Shown: one piece after another, positions 7,470-15,762 of the stretch
Position numbering within the stretch: position 1 is the first letter of the stretch
Layout: the number at the start of each line of letters is the position of its first letter
Assembly: GCF_003054055.1 (NCBI RefSeq)
Contig: NZ_QBKI01000014.1
Location: forward strand, 1-64,000
Reading direction: 5' to 3'
Source of the DNA: Pontibacter mucosus
Lineage (GTDB): Bacteria; Bacteroidota; Bacteroidia; Cytophagales; Hymenobacteraceae
DNA: 64,000 nucleotides
The notes under the pieces: generated by a model
What the model was told of the DNA's origin: nothing
Databases searched by the model: none
What the model saw: only the letters and a program-made list of their open reading frames with translations
Position numbers and translations under genes: made by a program

Positions 7470-10400
7470 TTAGCTACAACCCAGGCTGTTGCCGCAGTTC
7501 AGGCATTTGTAGCAGGTCCCGGAGCGGATGGTGATGTGGCCGCAGACGTTGCAGTGCGGGGCGTCGCCCATCATGCTGGCCAGTACCTGCTGCGTTTGCT
7601 CCATCAGCACGGTGCGGCTCTGGGAAACTACTTTGTAGCTCTTGCCATTGCTGGCCGGGGCCACCGCAGCATCCGCCGCTTTTGGCTCCGGAACCCGTGC
7701 CGCAGGCGGCGCGTCGCTGCTCTTATCCTCGGGCGCTACTTGTGGAACATGCACCAGGTCGGTTCGGTTCAGGTACTCGTAGGCCAGCAGGCGGAACACG
7801 TAGTCAAACACTGAAGTGGCTGACTTGATGTTCGGGTGCTCTACGCGGCCGGCCGGCTCGAAGCGGGTGAAGGTGAAGCGGTTCACGAATTCCTCCAGCG
7901 GCACGCCATACTGCAGCCCCAGCGACACCGAAATGGCAAAGCAGTTGAGCATCGACCGGAACGAAGCGCCCTCTTTGTACATATCGATAAAAAGCTCACC
8001 CAGAGAGCCGTCCGGGTACTCGCCGGTTCTTACGTACACGGTGTTCCCGTCAATTTTTGCCTTCTGCGTAAAGCCCCTGCGTTTATCAGGCATTTTGCGG
8101 CGCTCCACCATGCGCACCAGCTGCTGGCGGAAGCCCTCGCTGGCCGAGTCGGCCAGTATACTTTGGGCCGCCTTCAGAATCTGCTCTGCGTTATACTTTT
8201 CTTCCGGCGTAGCAGTTTGCGGCACCTCTGCCGGCTCGTCTTTCTCCTCCTGTGTAGCGCTTTTAGAAGTCAGCGGCTGGGAGAGCTTGCTGCCGTCGCG
8301 GTAAATGGAGCAGGCCTTCAGCCCCAGCTCCCACGACAGTTCGTAGCAGCGTGCCACCTCGTCTACATTCGTTTCGTTGGGCAGGTTGATGGTTTTGGAA
8401 ATGGCCCCGGAGATAAACGGCTGCACGGCTGCCATCATGTAAATGTGCCCCTCGGCTTTGATAAAGCGGGTGCCTTTGCTGCCGCAGCGGTTGGCGCAGT
8501 CGAACACCGGATAATGCTCCGGTTTTAAGTAAGGCGCGCCTTCTACGGTCATGGTGCCACACACGAAGGTATTGGCCTCCTCTATCTGGCGCACGGTGAA
8601 GCCCAACGCCTGTAACAGGTTAAAATCGGGGCTGTTATACTTTGCCGGGGTGTAGCCCAGGCGCTGCAGGCAGGCCTCACCCAAGGTATACACGCTGAAC
8701 AGCGAGCTTACGTCGTAGGCCGTAGGCAGCGCTGCCTCCAGTTGCGCGATTTCCTCAGGCAGGAAGCCTTTCTGCTGCAGCGTTTCGGGGTTGATATAAG
8801 GTGCGCCGGTAAAGGAACCGTGGCCCTTGGCATAATTCACGATCGCCTTCACCTCCTCTGGTGTATACCCCAGCTTTTGCAGGGCCACCGGGATGGATTG
8901 GTTGATGATCTTGAAATACCCGCCCCCGGAGAGCTTTTTATACTTTACGAGCGCATAATCCGGCTCTACGCCCGTCGTGTCGCAGTCCATCAGAAGGCCG
9001 ATGGTGCCGGTGGGGGCAATGACGGTAGCCTGTGCGTTGCGGAAGCCATACTTCTGGCCTTGCGTCAGCGCGGTGTCCCAGGCTCTCTGGGCGGCTTTCA
9101 GCAGTGCCTGCGGACAAAGCTCTTGGTCCAGCCCCACCGGTTTTATACTTAGCCCCTCATACTTGTCTGCCTGGTTGTAGGCCGCGTGGCGGTGGTTGCG
9201 GATCACGCGCAGCATACTTTCCCTGTTGGGCTCATACTTGGCGAACGCCCCCAGCGAAGCCGCCATCTCGGCGGAGGTTTGGTAGGCCACGCCCGTCATC
9301 AGAGAAGTGATGCCGGCGGCCATGGCGCGGGCGGCGTCGCTGTCGTAGGGCAGGCCCTGCACCATCAGCAGCGCACCCAGGTTGGCATAACCCAGCCCAA
9401 TAGTACGGTAATCGTAAGAGCGTTGCGCCACAATCTCGGAGGGGAACTGCGCCATGAGCACTGAAATCTCCAGCACCACCGTCCAGAGGCGGCAGGCGTG
9501 GGCAAAGGCGTTAATATCGAACTCCTGCTTTTCGGCATCGAAAAAGCGCATCAGGTTGAGTGAGGCCAGGTTGCAGGCGGTGTTATCGAGGAACATGTAC
9601 TCCGAGCAGGGGTTGGAGGCGCGGATGGGCCCTTCGGCCGGGGAGGTATGCCACTCGTTAATCGTCGTGTCGAACTGCACGCCGGGGTCGGCGCAGGCCC
9701 AGGCGGCCTCGGCCACCTGCTGCCACAGCTTGCGGGCAGGTATACTTTTGAGGATGCTGCCGTTGGTGCGGGCGGTCAGGTGCCAGTCCTCGTTCTGGTG
9801 CAGCGCTTTAAAGAAGCTGTTGGGCACGCGCACCGAGTTATTGGAGTTCTGGCCCGAAACGGTGGCGTAGGCCTCGCCTTCGTAGTCAGCAGGGTAGCCG
9901 CCGGCAATCAGCGCCGCCACTTTCTTTTCCTCGTCTTTTTTCCAGTTGATGAACTCCTCAATCTCCGGGTGGTCCAGGTCGAGGCACACCATTTTAGCCG
10001 CCCGGCGCGTGGTGCCGCCCGACTTGATGGCCCCGGCCGCGCGGTCGCTCACCTTCAAAAACGACATGAGCCCGGAGGAACTGCCCCCGCCCGAAAGCGG
10101 CTCGTTTTTGCCCCGGATGCTGGAAAAGTTGGTGCCCACGCCCGAGCCATACTTAAAGATGCGCGCCTCCTGCACCAGCAGGTCCATGATGCCGCCTTTC
10201 TGAGCCAGGTCGTCCTCCACCGAAAGTATAAAACAGGCGTGCGGCTGCGGGTGCTCAAATGCCGAGTCCGACTCGCGCATGTTGCCCGTGCCGGGATCTA
10301 TATAATAGTGTCCCTGCGCTTTTCCTTTTATCCCATAGGACTCGTGCAGGCCGGTGTTAAACCACTGTGGCGAGTTGGGCGCTGCGTACTGGCCCAGCAG

Positions 10401-10778
10401 CATGTACGCCAGCTCATCATAAAATACCCCGGCATCGGCGTCGGATTTAAAGTAGCCATACTTCAGGCCCCATTGCTGCCAGCAGTTTACCAGCCGGTGC
10501 ACCACCTGCCTCACCGATTTTTCGGAGCCGGTGCTGCCATCGGGTTGCGGTACACCTGCCTTACGCAGGTATTTCTGGGCCAGGATGTCGGTGGCAATCT
10601 GCGACCATTGCTCCGGCACCTCCACGTCGTTGAGCTCAGCCACCACATCGCCTGAGGGGTTGCGGATGGTGGAGGAACGCAGTTCGTAGCGGAACATCTC
10701 GTAAGGGGACTGCTGCGGCCTGGTAAAAAGCCTTTTAAACGTGAGCGCGCTGGCCCGGGGGGAAGTTTTTTTTTCCAT
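7470..10778 (-). CDS. nrdJ: Adenosylcobalamin-dependent (class II) ribonucleotide reductase
   Basis: A 1102-residue B12-dependent enzyme making deoxyribonucleotides without oxygen. Catalytic-barrel signatures include GSGVGTNFSSIRGKNEPLSGGG and NPCSEYMFLDNTACNLASLNL, with Cys391 in NPCSE. The last 30 residues hold a four-cysteine zinc-ribbon-like tail (CNVCGH...CYKCLNCG) ending in a cysteine, as in NrdJ proteins that reload the active site. A class II enzyme fits a cell that meets low oxygen or NO, which poisons class I metal centres. A FNR-like dyad lies upstream at the same distance from the -7 box as for the thioredoxin-like gene. Confidence 0.95.
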   Translation of the reverse strand: MEKKTSPRASALTFKRLFTRPQQSPYEMFRYELRSSTIRNPSGDVVAELNDVEVPEQWSQIATDILAQKYLRKAGVPQPDGSTGSEKSVRQVVHRLVNCWQQWGLKYGYFKSDADAGVFYDELAYMLLGQYAAPNSPQWFNTGLHESYGIKGKAQGHYYIDPGTGNMRESDSAFEHPQPHACFILSVEDDLAQKGGIMDLLVQEARIFKYGSGVGTNFSSIRGKNEPLSGGGSSSGLMSFLKVSDRAAGAIKSGGTTRRAAKMVCLDLDHPEIEEFINWKKDEEKKVAALIAGGYPADYEGEAYATVSGQNSNNSVRVPNSFFKALHQNEDWHLTARTNGSILKSIPARKLWQQVAEAAWACADPGVQFDTTINEWHTSPAEGPIRASNPCSEYMFLDNTACNLASLNLMRFFDAEKQEFDINAFAHACRLWTVVLEISVLMAQFPSEIVAQRSYDYRTIGLGYANLGALLMVQGLPYDSDAARAMAAGITSLMTGVAYQTSAEMAASLGAFAKYEPNRESMLRVIRNHRHAAYNQADKYEGLSIKPVGLDQELCPQALLKAAQRAWDTALTQGQKYGFRNAQATVIAPTGTIGLLMDCDTTGVEPDYALVKYKKLSGGGYFKIINQSIPVALQKLGYTPEEVKAIVNYAKGHGSFTGAPYINPETLQQKGFLPEEIAQLEAALPTAYDVSSLFSVYTLGEACLQRLGYTPAKYNSPDFNLLQALGFTVRQIEEANTFVCGTMTVEGAPYLKPEHYPVFDCANRCGSKGTRFIKAEGHIYMMAAVQPFISGAISKTINLPNETNVDEVARCYELSWELGLKACSIYRDGSKLSQPLTSKSATQEEKDEPAEVPQTATPEEKYNAEQILKAAQSILADSASEGFRQQLVRMVERRKMPDKRRGFTQKAKIDGNTVYVRTGEYPDGSLGELFIDMYKEGASFRSMLNCFAISVSLGLQYGVPLEEFVNRFTFTRFEPAGRVEHPNIKSATSVFDYVFRLLAYEYLNRTDLVHVPQVAPEDKSSDAPPAARVPEPKAADAAVAPASNGKSYKVVSQSRTVLMEQTQQVLASMMGDAPHCNVCGHITIRSGTCYKCLNCGNSLGCS

Positions 10779-10825
10779 AAAGAGGGGGTATTTGAATGGA
10801 TGATGTCAGAAGTGACTGAAGTATC

Positions 10826-10833
10826 CAAAGGTG
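10826..10833 (-). promoter_or_regulatory. Putative -7 box of nrdJ (CACCTTTG)
   Basis: On the minus strand the box reads CACCTTTG, one mismatch from TAnnTTTG. Its first base is 29.5 bp from the centre of the dyad at 10855-10870, exactly as at the thioredoxin-like gene. The dps promoter has a similar GACCTTTG box. Confidence 0.4.
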
Positions 10834-10854
10834 CTATATAGTGGGGGCAATAGA

Positions 10855-10870
10855 AATGACAAAGATCATT
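10855..10870. promoter_or_regulatory. FNR/CRP-like dyad between nrdJ and ric (AATGACAAAGATCATT)
   Basis: The arms AATGA and TCATT frame TGAC-AAAG-ATCA. The site lies between two divergent genes. It is 29.5 bp from the nrdJ -7 box and 51.5 bp from the ric -7 box (TACATTTG at 10914), a difference of about two helical turns, so one site could serve both promoters in class II and class I geometry. Confidence 0.55.
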
Positions 10871-10913
10871 TTAATAGAAGACTTTATACTCTTTTTTTGT
10901 GGCATCGAACATA

Positions 10914-10921
10914 TACATTTG
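10914..10921 (+). promoter_or_regulatory. -7 promoter box TACATTTG of ric
   Basis: An exact TAnnTTTG match 38 nt before the ATG at 10959. It excludes the in-frame GTG at 10899 as the true start. Confidence 0.55.
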
Positions 10922-10958
10922 TAACAGTAAAAAAAGTAAGACTTTTAATCTTAACGAA

Positions 10959-11918
10959 ATGACAAGTACACAAGAAATTGAGAAACTGGATGTTACCGTC
11001 CTGGAGCCCCGCATGAAGCACCCCACTATCTTCCAGTGGTTCGACAACCTGAAAGGCGGCGAAGCTTTTGTTATTCACAACGACCACGACCCCAAACCGC
11101 TGTATTACCAGCTGCTGGGCGAGCGCGGCAACGTGTTTAAGTGGGAGTACCTGGAGCAGGGCCCGGAAATATGGGAAGTGCGCATCTCCAAGCTGACCCC
11201 GGAGGAAGGGGAGACCGTAGGCGAGCTGGTGGCAAAAGACTACCGCAAGGCACAGGTGTTTAAAAAGTATGGCATCGACTTCTGCTGCGGCGGTAAAAAA
11301 TCGGTGAAGCAGGTGTGCGCCGAGAAAGGTATCAGCCAAGACGAACTGGAAGCCGAGCTGATCGCTCTGGACGAGGCCGAGAAGGCACGCGAGGTTGAAT
11401 ACAACAAGTGGGACCTGGGCTTTCTGGCCGACTACATCGTGAACACGCACCATAAGTATCTGCAGGAGGCGATTCCGGCCCTGTATGAGTATACCACCAA
11501 GATAGCCCGTGTACACGGCAGCCGCCACCCAGAGCTGCTGGAAGTAGTGAAGCATTACACCAACGTGGCCAACGAACTGGAGGCGCACATGCCGAAAGAG
11601 GAGCGCGTGCTGTTCCCTTACATCAAGCAACTGGAAGAGGCCAAGAAGAGCGGTGTGAAACTGGAGCCGGCCGGCTTTGGCTCTATCCAGAACCCGATTA
11701 ACATGATGGAGATGGAGCACGAGAGCGCCGGCGGCGAGATGGAGCGCATCCGCGAGCTGACCAATAACTATACGTTGCCGGCCGATGCCTGCGCTACCTA
11801 TACCGTGGCCTTCAAGAAGCTGAAGGAGTTTGAGGATGATCTTTTCCGCCACATCCACCTCGAGAACAACATCCTGTTCCCGAAAGCGATTGAGATGGAG
11901 AAGGAAGTGCTGAAGTAA
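10959..11918 (+). CDS. ric: DUF2249-Ric fusion: iron-sulfur cluster repair di-iron protein
   Basis: A 319-residue cytoplasmic protein of the Ric/YtfE/ScdA family, which restores Fe-S clusters after nitric oxide or oxidative damage. Domain order is DUF2249 (about 10-78), ScdA_N/DUF542 (about 85-140, with FGIDFCCGG-like YGIDFCCGG, C109/C110), then a hemerythrin-like four-helix bundle (about 150-315) with iron-ligand positions in NTHHKY, ELEAHMPKEE, MEHES and RHIHLENNILFP. The N-terminal DUF2249 fusion is not in E. coli YtfE. A downstream gene carries two more DUF2249 copies. The start at 10959 follows the -7 box. Confidence 0.92.
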   Translation: MTSTQEIEKLDVTVLEPRMKHPTIFQWFDNLKGGEAFVIHNDHDPKPLYYQLLGERGNVFKWEYLEQGPEIWEVRISKLTPEEGETVGELVAKDYRKAQVFKKYGIDFCCGGKKSVKQVCAEKGISQDELEAELIALDEAEKAREVEYNKWDLGFLADYIVNTHHKYLQEAIPALYEYTTKIARVHGSRHPELLEVVKHYTNVANELEAHMPKEERVLFPYIKQLEEAKKSGVKLEPAGFGSIQNPINMMEMEHESAGGEMERIRELTNNYTLPADACATYTVAFKKLKEFEDDLFRHIHLENNILFPKAIEMEKEVLK

Positions 11919-11925
11919 ATAATCT

Positions 11926-12097
11926 GAATCAGGATTTACAGGATGTAAGGATAAACAGGATGCAGTTCCTGGACCAACCACCCCTACCCCTCCTTAACCA
12001 AGGAGGGGAGCTATAAAGTCCCCCTTTGAAGGGGGTAGGGGGATGACAACAATAGCTGATAAAGAATCCTGCCAATCTTAAAGTCCTGTAAATCCTG
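11926..12097 (+). repeat. Composite intergenic repeat, copy 2
   Basis: Same module order and orientation as 7240-7419: aatcaggatttacaggatg, CCCCTCCTTAACCAAGGAGGGG, CCCTTTGAAGGGGG, then GTAAATCCTG. The two copies bracket the nrdJ-ric pair. Confidence 0.8.
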
Positions 12098-12116
12098 TTT
12101 TTAATGTACCACGATC

Positions 12117-12620
12117 ATGAAAAAGACCATCGCACCGCAGAAGAGAGACAAGAGCCTGGTTCCGCTTTCCAGAGAGCACCACTTTGGGTTGCTGTTTTGC
12201 TGGAAGCTGCGCCAGGGGCTCAAGAACGGAACTGATTTGGAGGTGATGCGCGCCTACGTGCGTTATTTCTGGGATAATATTCTGAAGGAGCACTGCCAGG
12301 AGGAGGAATGGCTGCTGGAGCGGGTGCTGCCAAACGACGACACACAGCGGGCAAGGCTGCATGAGGAACACAAGCTGCTTGAGGCGCTGGTGGAACTGGT
12401 GGAGGAAGGCAGCCGCATGAACAAAGACCTGTTCAGGGTGCTGGAGCAGGACCTGAACGACCACATCCGCTGGGAGGAGCGTGAGCTGTTTCCGTACCTG
12501 CAGGCGGCGGCGAACTCCGACGATTTGGAGCTGGCCGGGCAACTGCTGGCACACAAGCACGACCCGCGCACCGACACGTTCACGCCGGAGTTCTGGGTAG
12601 CCAAACCTACAAAAGAGTAA
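12117..12620 (+). CDS. Hemerythrin-domain protein
   Basis: A 167-residue cytoplasmic protein with a hemerythrin/HHE fold. Candidate di-iron ligands are in LSREHHFGL (near 20-22), KEHCQEEEWL, LHEEHKLLE and DHIRWEERELFPYL. Hemerythrins bind O2 or NO, or sense iron. It follows ric, and its stop is 2 nt from the next start (DUF1858-DUF2249 protein), so the two form an operon. A role in NO or oxygen response is inferred from this company. Confidence 0.85.
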   Translation: MKKTIAPQKRDKSLVPLSREHHFGLLFCWKLRQGLKNGTDLEVMRAYVRYFWDNILKEHCQEEEWLLERVLPNDDTQRARLHEEHKLLEALVELVEEGSRMNKDLFRVLEQDLNDHIRWEERELFPYLQAAANSDDLELAGQLLAHKHDPRTDTFTPEFWVAKPTKE

Positions 12621-12622
12621 CC

Positions 12623-13453
12623 ATGCACATAGCAGCCAACACCAAAATATCAGCCCTGATAAAGGAGAACCCCGCTGCCATCGAGGCCATTGCCAGCATC
12701 AACAAGCACTTTGAGAAGCTGCGCAACCCGCTGCTGCGCAAGGTGCTGGCCTCCAGGGTAACCATTGCCGACGCCGCCCGCATTGGCGGCTGCGAGGTGG
12801 AACGGTTCTATGAGCAACTGGCCCCGCTTGGCTTTACCGTAACCGCTGAAAACAGCACCGAAAGCATGGAAGATCCGGTTTATACTTCCGCCCCGGAATT
12901 GTCAGCTTTTTTAAGGAGTCTGCCGGCCGAACGCCTGCACCGGCTGGATGTATGCGAGGATATCGCCACCGGCAACGATCCCTTCCGGAAGATAATGGCT
13001 GCCGTGGATAAGGTAGACGAAGGCAGCGCCTTGCTCCTCATCAACACGTTTGAGCCTACCCCGCTGATCGCCATACTTAAAAAGAAAGGCTACAGCTACT
13101 TTACCGAGGAAAAGTCGCCGGACCTGGTGCATACCTACTTCTGGCGGAGCGGGACGGCGGGGCCTCAGGCAGAGGAAAGTATAAAACCCGCTGAAAACAA
13201 CTTTGAAGAGACCCTGGCCCGCTTTGCCGGCAAGGTAAAACGCATAGACGTGCGCCACCTGGAGATGCCGCAGCCCATGGTGACCATACTTGGCGAGCTG
13301 GAAACCTTGCCGGCAGGAGAGGCACTGTACGTGGTGCACAAGCGTGTGCCGCAGTTCCTGCTGCCACAATTAGGCGAGCGTGGCTTTAGAGTAGCCATAA
13401 ACGAAGCGGGTCCGAACGAAGTATACCTACTTATTTATAGAGCCGAAAAGTGA
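12623..13453 (+). CDS. DUF1858 plus two DUF2249 domains
   Basis: A 276-residue protein with an N-terminal DUF1858-like helical domain (about 1-60, ITKIS-type start then IAAINKHFEKL-like SINKHFEKL) and two DUF2249 domains (about 100-165 and 205-275). Each has the LDVREL-type start (RLDVCEDI, RIDVRHLEMP) and a GEALYVVHKRVPQFL-like strand. DUF2249 is a small TusA-like fold often fused to Ric or found with denitrification genes; its biochemical role is not established. Co-transcription with the hemerythrin gene supports a nitrosative-stress or metal function. Confidence 0.8.
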   Translation: MHIAANTKISALIKENPAAIEAIASINKHFEKLRNPLLRKVLASRVTIADAARIGGCEVERFYEQLAPLGFTVTAENSTESMEDPVYTSAPELSAFLRSLPAERLHRLDVCEDIATGNDPFRKIMAAVDKVDEGSALLLINTFEPTPLIAILKKKGYSYFTEEKSPDLVHTYFWRSGTAGPQAEESIKPAENNFEETLARFAGKVKRIDVRHLEMPQPMVTILGELETLPAGEALYVVHKRVPQFLLPQLGERGFRVAINEAGPNEVYLLIYRAEK

Positions 13454-13523
13454 TGTATAGGTTTTCCACTGTTTCGGAAAGTCCTTTGTCTAAAGCTCTT
13501 TTGTCAACTCTAATAAAGAAACC

Positions 13524-14834
13524 ATGAGCGCTGCCACTACATCCAACTCGCCGGGCAAATGGGTAGTGCTTCCGCACTACGCTTTTGCAGCCCTGGCTTT
13601 CATGGCCCTGGGCGTGCTGTTGCTTTTCTCTACCGATGCCTTCGGCGGCCACTACTTCCACCCCAAGCTGCTGACGCTGACGCACGTGGCGGCGCTGGGC
13701 TGGGCTACCATGGTCATCTTCGGGGCGCTGTACCAGTTGCTGCCCGTGGTGCTGGAGTGCAAGCTATACTCGGAGAAACTTGCTACGGCAGCCTTCGGCT
13801 TCCTGGGAGCAGGCACCATCCTGCTGGCCTGGAGTTTCTGGCATTTTGAGCTGGGCTGGCCCATGCACGTGGCGGCCTGCAGCCTGGTTATCGCTTTTAT
13901 ACTTTTCAACATAAACGTGGCGCAAACGGCCCGCAAAGCTCCTAAATGGACGATAGAGTCTGACTTTATCGTGACCTCGGCCATCTGGCTGCTGGTAACG
14001 GGGCTGGTGGGGCTTCTGATGGTGGTCAACTTCACGATGCCTTTTCTGCCGGTGGAGCACACGCATTACCTGAAGCTGCATGCCCACATCGGCATGGCGG
14101 GCTGGTTTCTGCTGCTCATCATTGGCGTTGGGGCTAAACTGATACCAATGTTCCTGCTGGCGCACCACGAGGATACCAAAAAACTGAACTGGTCCTACAA
14201 CCTGATAAACGCGGGCCTGGTGCTGTTTACACTCGATCACCTGCTGTTCCAGACGGCGCTGCTGCCCGTGTATGCAGCCTTGGTAGTAGCGGGGGTGATG
14301 TGCTTCCTGCTATACTTGCGCGAGGCTGCCAAAACGCGCCAGCGCCAGGACATCGACCTGGGCATGAAGCAGACTTTCGTGGCGCTGGCCCTGCTGCTGT
14401 TGCCGCTTCTGCTGGTGCTGGTGGTGAGCAGTCAACTGGCCTTGCCGCAAAGCCTGCTGTCTTCAGTCTATTTGGTATATGGCATCTCGGTTTTCTTCGG
14501 GTTTATCTCAGCGCTCATACTAGGGCAAACCTTTAAAACACTGCCTTTTATCGTATGGATGCATGCTTACGAGGATTATGTGGGCCGCTTTAAAACGCCT
14601 ATGCCGAAGGATATGTACAGCCATACGCTGCTGCGTTGGCAAAACATCAGCTACCTGCTCGGGTTTATACTTTTAGTGGCCGGGGTGCTGCTGCGCCAGC
14701 AGCAGGTTATACTTGGCGGGGCCATCGGGTTTACCCTTACTTCACTGCTGTACACGGCCAACGTGTTCCAAATGCTGTTGCACAAAGCGCACAACCTTAA
14801 ACCTTTTACCTATGGAAACGCAAAATCTGCCTGA
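13524..14834 (+). CDS. 12-TM protein related to heme-copper oxidase subunit I / NnrS
   Basis: A 436-residue membrane protein with about twelve helices. It has two related motifs: FHPKLLTLTHVAALGW (H46, H54, W60) and HTHYLKLHAHIGMAGW (H179, H181, H186, H188, W194). The paired LHAH-GW elements recall heme-ligand helices of cbb3/NorB enzymes and NnrS, a heme-copper membrane protein of NO metabolism. Canonical CuB motifs are missing, so it is not a normal oxidase. The next gene (DUF59) starts inside its last 23 nt. Exact function is unknown; an NO-related role is inference from context. Confidence 0.75.
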   Translation: MSAATTSNSPGKWVVLPHYAFAALAFMALGVLLLFSTDAFGGHYFHPKLLTLTHVAALGWATMVIFGALYQLLPVVLECKLYSEKLATAAFGFLGAGTILLAWSFWHFELGWPMHVAACSLVIAFILFNINVAQTARKAPKWTIESDFIVTSAIWLLVTGLVGLLMVVNFTMPFLPVEHTHYLKLHAHIGMAGWFLLLIIGVGAKLIPMFLLAHHEDTKKLNWSYNLINAGLVLFTLDHLLFQTALLPVYAALVVAGVMCFLLYLREAAKTRQRQDIDLGMKQTFVALALLLLPLLLVLVVSSQLALPQSLLSSVYLVYGISVFFGFISALILGQTFKTLPFIVWMHAYEDYVGRFKTPMPKDMYSHTLLRWQNISYLLGFILLVAGVLLRQQQVILGGAIGFTLTSLLYTANVFQMLLHKAHNLKPFTYGNAKSA

Positions 14835-15138
14835 GGACTTCGGCCAGGAGGTGTACGAGACCCTCAAGTATATCATCGACCCGGAAGTGGGCATCAACAT
14901 CGTGGACCTGGGGCTGGTGTACCAGGTGAGCCTGAGCGAAGAGGGAGAACTGGTGGTGGACATGACCCTGACCACGCCGGGCTGCCCGATGAGCGGCACC
15001 ATCCGAACGGCGGCCGAGCAGATTCTGCTCAAGCGGTTTCCAAGCCTCAACGTAAAAATAAACCTGGTGTGGTCGCCGCCCTGGAGTATGGACATGATTA
15101 CCGAAGAGGGCATGCGGCAGCTGGAGCGGAAGGCGTAA
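14812..15138 (+). CDS. DUF59/MIP18-family Fe-S assembly factor
   Basis: A 108-residue cytoplasmic protein with the DUF59 pattern VYETLKYIIDPEVGINIVDLGLVY followed by MTLTTPGCPMSGTI, whose cysteine is the conserved one of the family (SufT, PaaD, MIP18). These proteins help insert or mature Fe-S clusters. The ATG at 14812 overlaps the upstream membrane gene by 23 nt in another frame, implying coupling. The Rrf2 regulator gene follows after 40 nt, so the three likely form one transcript that repairs or senses Fe-S damage. Confidence 0.88.
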   Translation: METQNLPEDFGQEVYETLKYIIDPEVGINIVDLGLVYQVSLSEEGELVVDMTLTTPGCPMSGTIRTAAEQILLKRFPSLNVKINLVWSPPWSMDMITEEGMRQLERKA

Positions 15139-15178
15139 CTTGCCGCCGTGTTAGTGTTAGACGAATAGATTTATAAAC

Positions 15179-15637
15179 ATGCTACTATCCAAAACAGCAG
15201 AATATGCCCTGCGCGCTATTGTGTACGTTGCCCTGAACGACGCACAGGGGCTGAAAGTGGGGATGAAAGACATTGCCAAGGAACTGGAGTTGCCCATGCA
15301 CTTTATAGGCAAGATACTGCAGGACCTGGTGCGCAAAGGGGTCATCGCCTCCATCAAAGGACCCGGCGGAGGCTTTTTTCTGCACCGGCCGGCCAGTGAG
15401 ATAAGCATCCTGGAAGTGGTGCAAACCATTGACGGGCTGGAGTCTTTCCGCAAGTGCGGCATGGGCATGAAACAGTGCTCCGACACCCACCCCTGTCCGC
15501 TACACGACGACATTAAAGCCTATCGCAGCCAGGTGCTCAAAACCTTCAGCACCAAAACCATACAGACGCTGGTGGATGGCGTGAACTCCGGCAATTACTT
15601 TATCACCAATGTGCATGAGGCTGAGCCACAGGGTTAA
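15179..15637 (+). CDS. Rrf2-family regulator with three cysteines (NsrR/IscR type)
   Basis: A 152-residue winged-helix repressor. The start MLLSKTAEYALRAIVYVAL and the wing GPGGGFFLHRP are diagnostic of Rrf2. Three cysteines at 93, 100 and 106 (C-x6-C-x5-C) match the usual place for [Fe-S] ligation in NsrR, IscR and RsrR. It is the natural candidate to sense NO or Fe-S status and to control this locus, but its operator cannot be assigned from the sequence alone. It stands downstream of Fe-S and NO genes and upstream of nadA, itself an Fe-S enzyme. Confidence 0.9.
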   Translation: MLLSKTAEYALRAIVYVALNDAQGLKVGMKDIAKELELPMHFIGKILQDLVRKGVIASIKGPGGGFFLHRPASEISILEVVQTIDGLESFRKCGMGMKQCSDTHPCPLHDDIKAYRSQVLKTFSTKTIQTLVDGVNSGNYFITNVHEAEPQG

Positions 15638-15762
15638 AGTATAAAACAGCAGTGCAAAACCAAGAGTACAGGTGTCAGCTTTCCTGGCTTCTGTAATTCG
15701 TTTTCCGCTAATTAATCCTGTATTCCGCTGAATCCTTAAATCTCAAAATCCATTACCGAATC

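Noticed and set aside
10899..10958. GTG start of ric at 10899
   Set aside because: It precedes the TACATTTG -7 box; the ATG at 10959 begins the conserved DUF2249 domain.
14713..14811. Longer N-terminus for the DUF59 protein
   Set aside because: The extra residues are in another frame of the upstream 12-TM gene and Cys-rich nonsense; the ATG at 14812 matches the family start.
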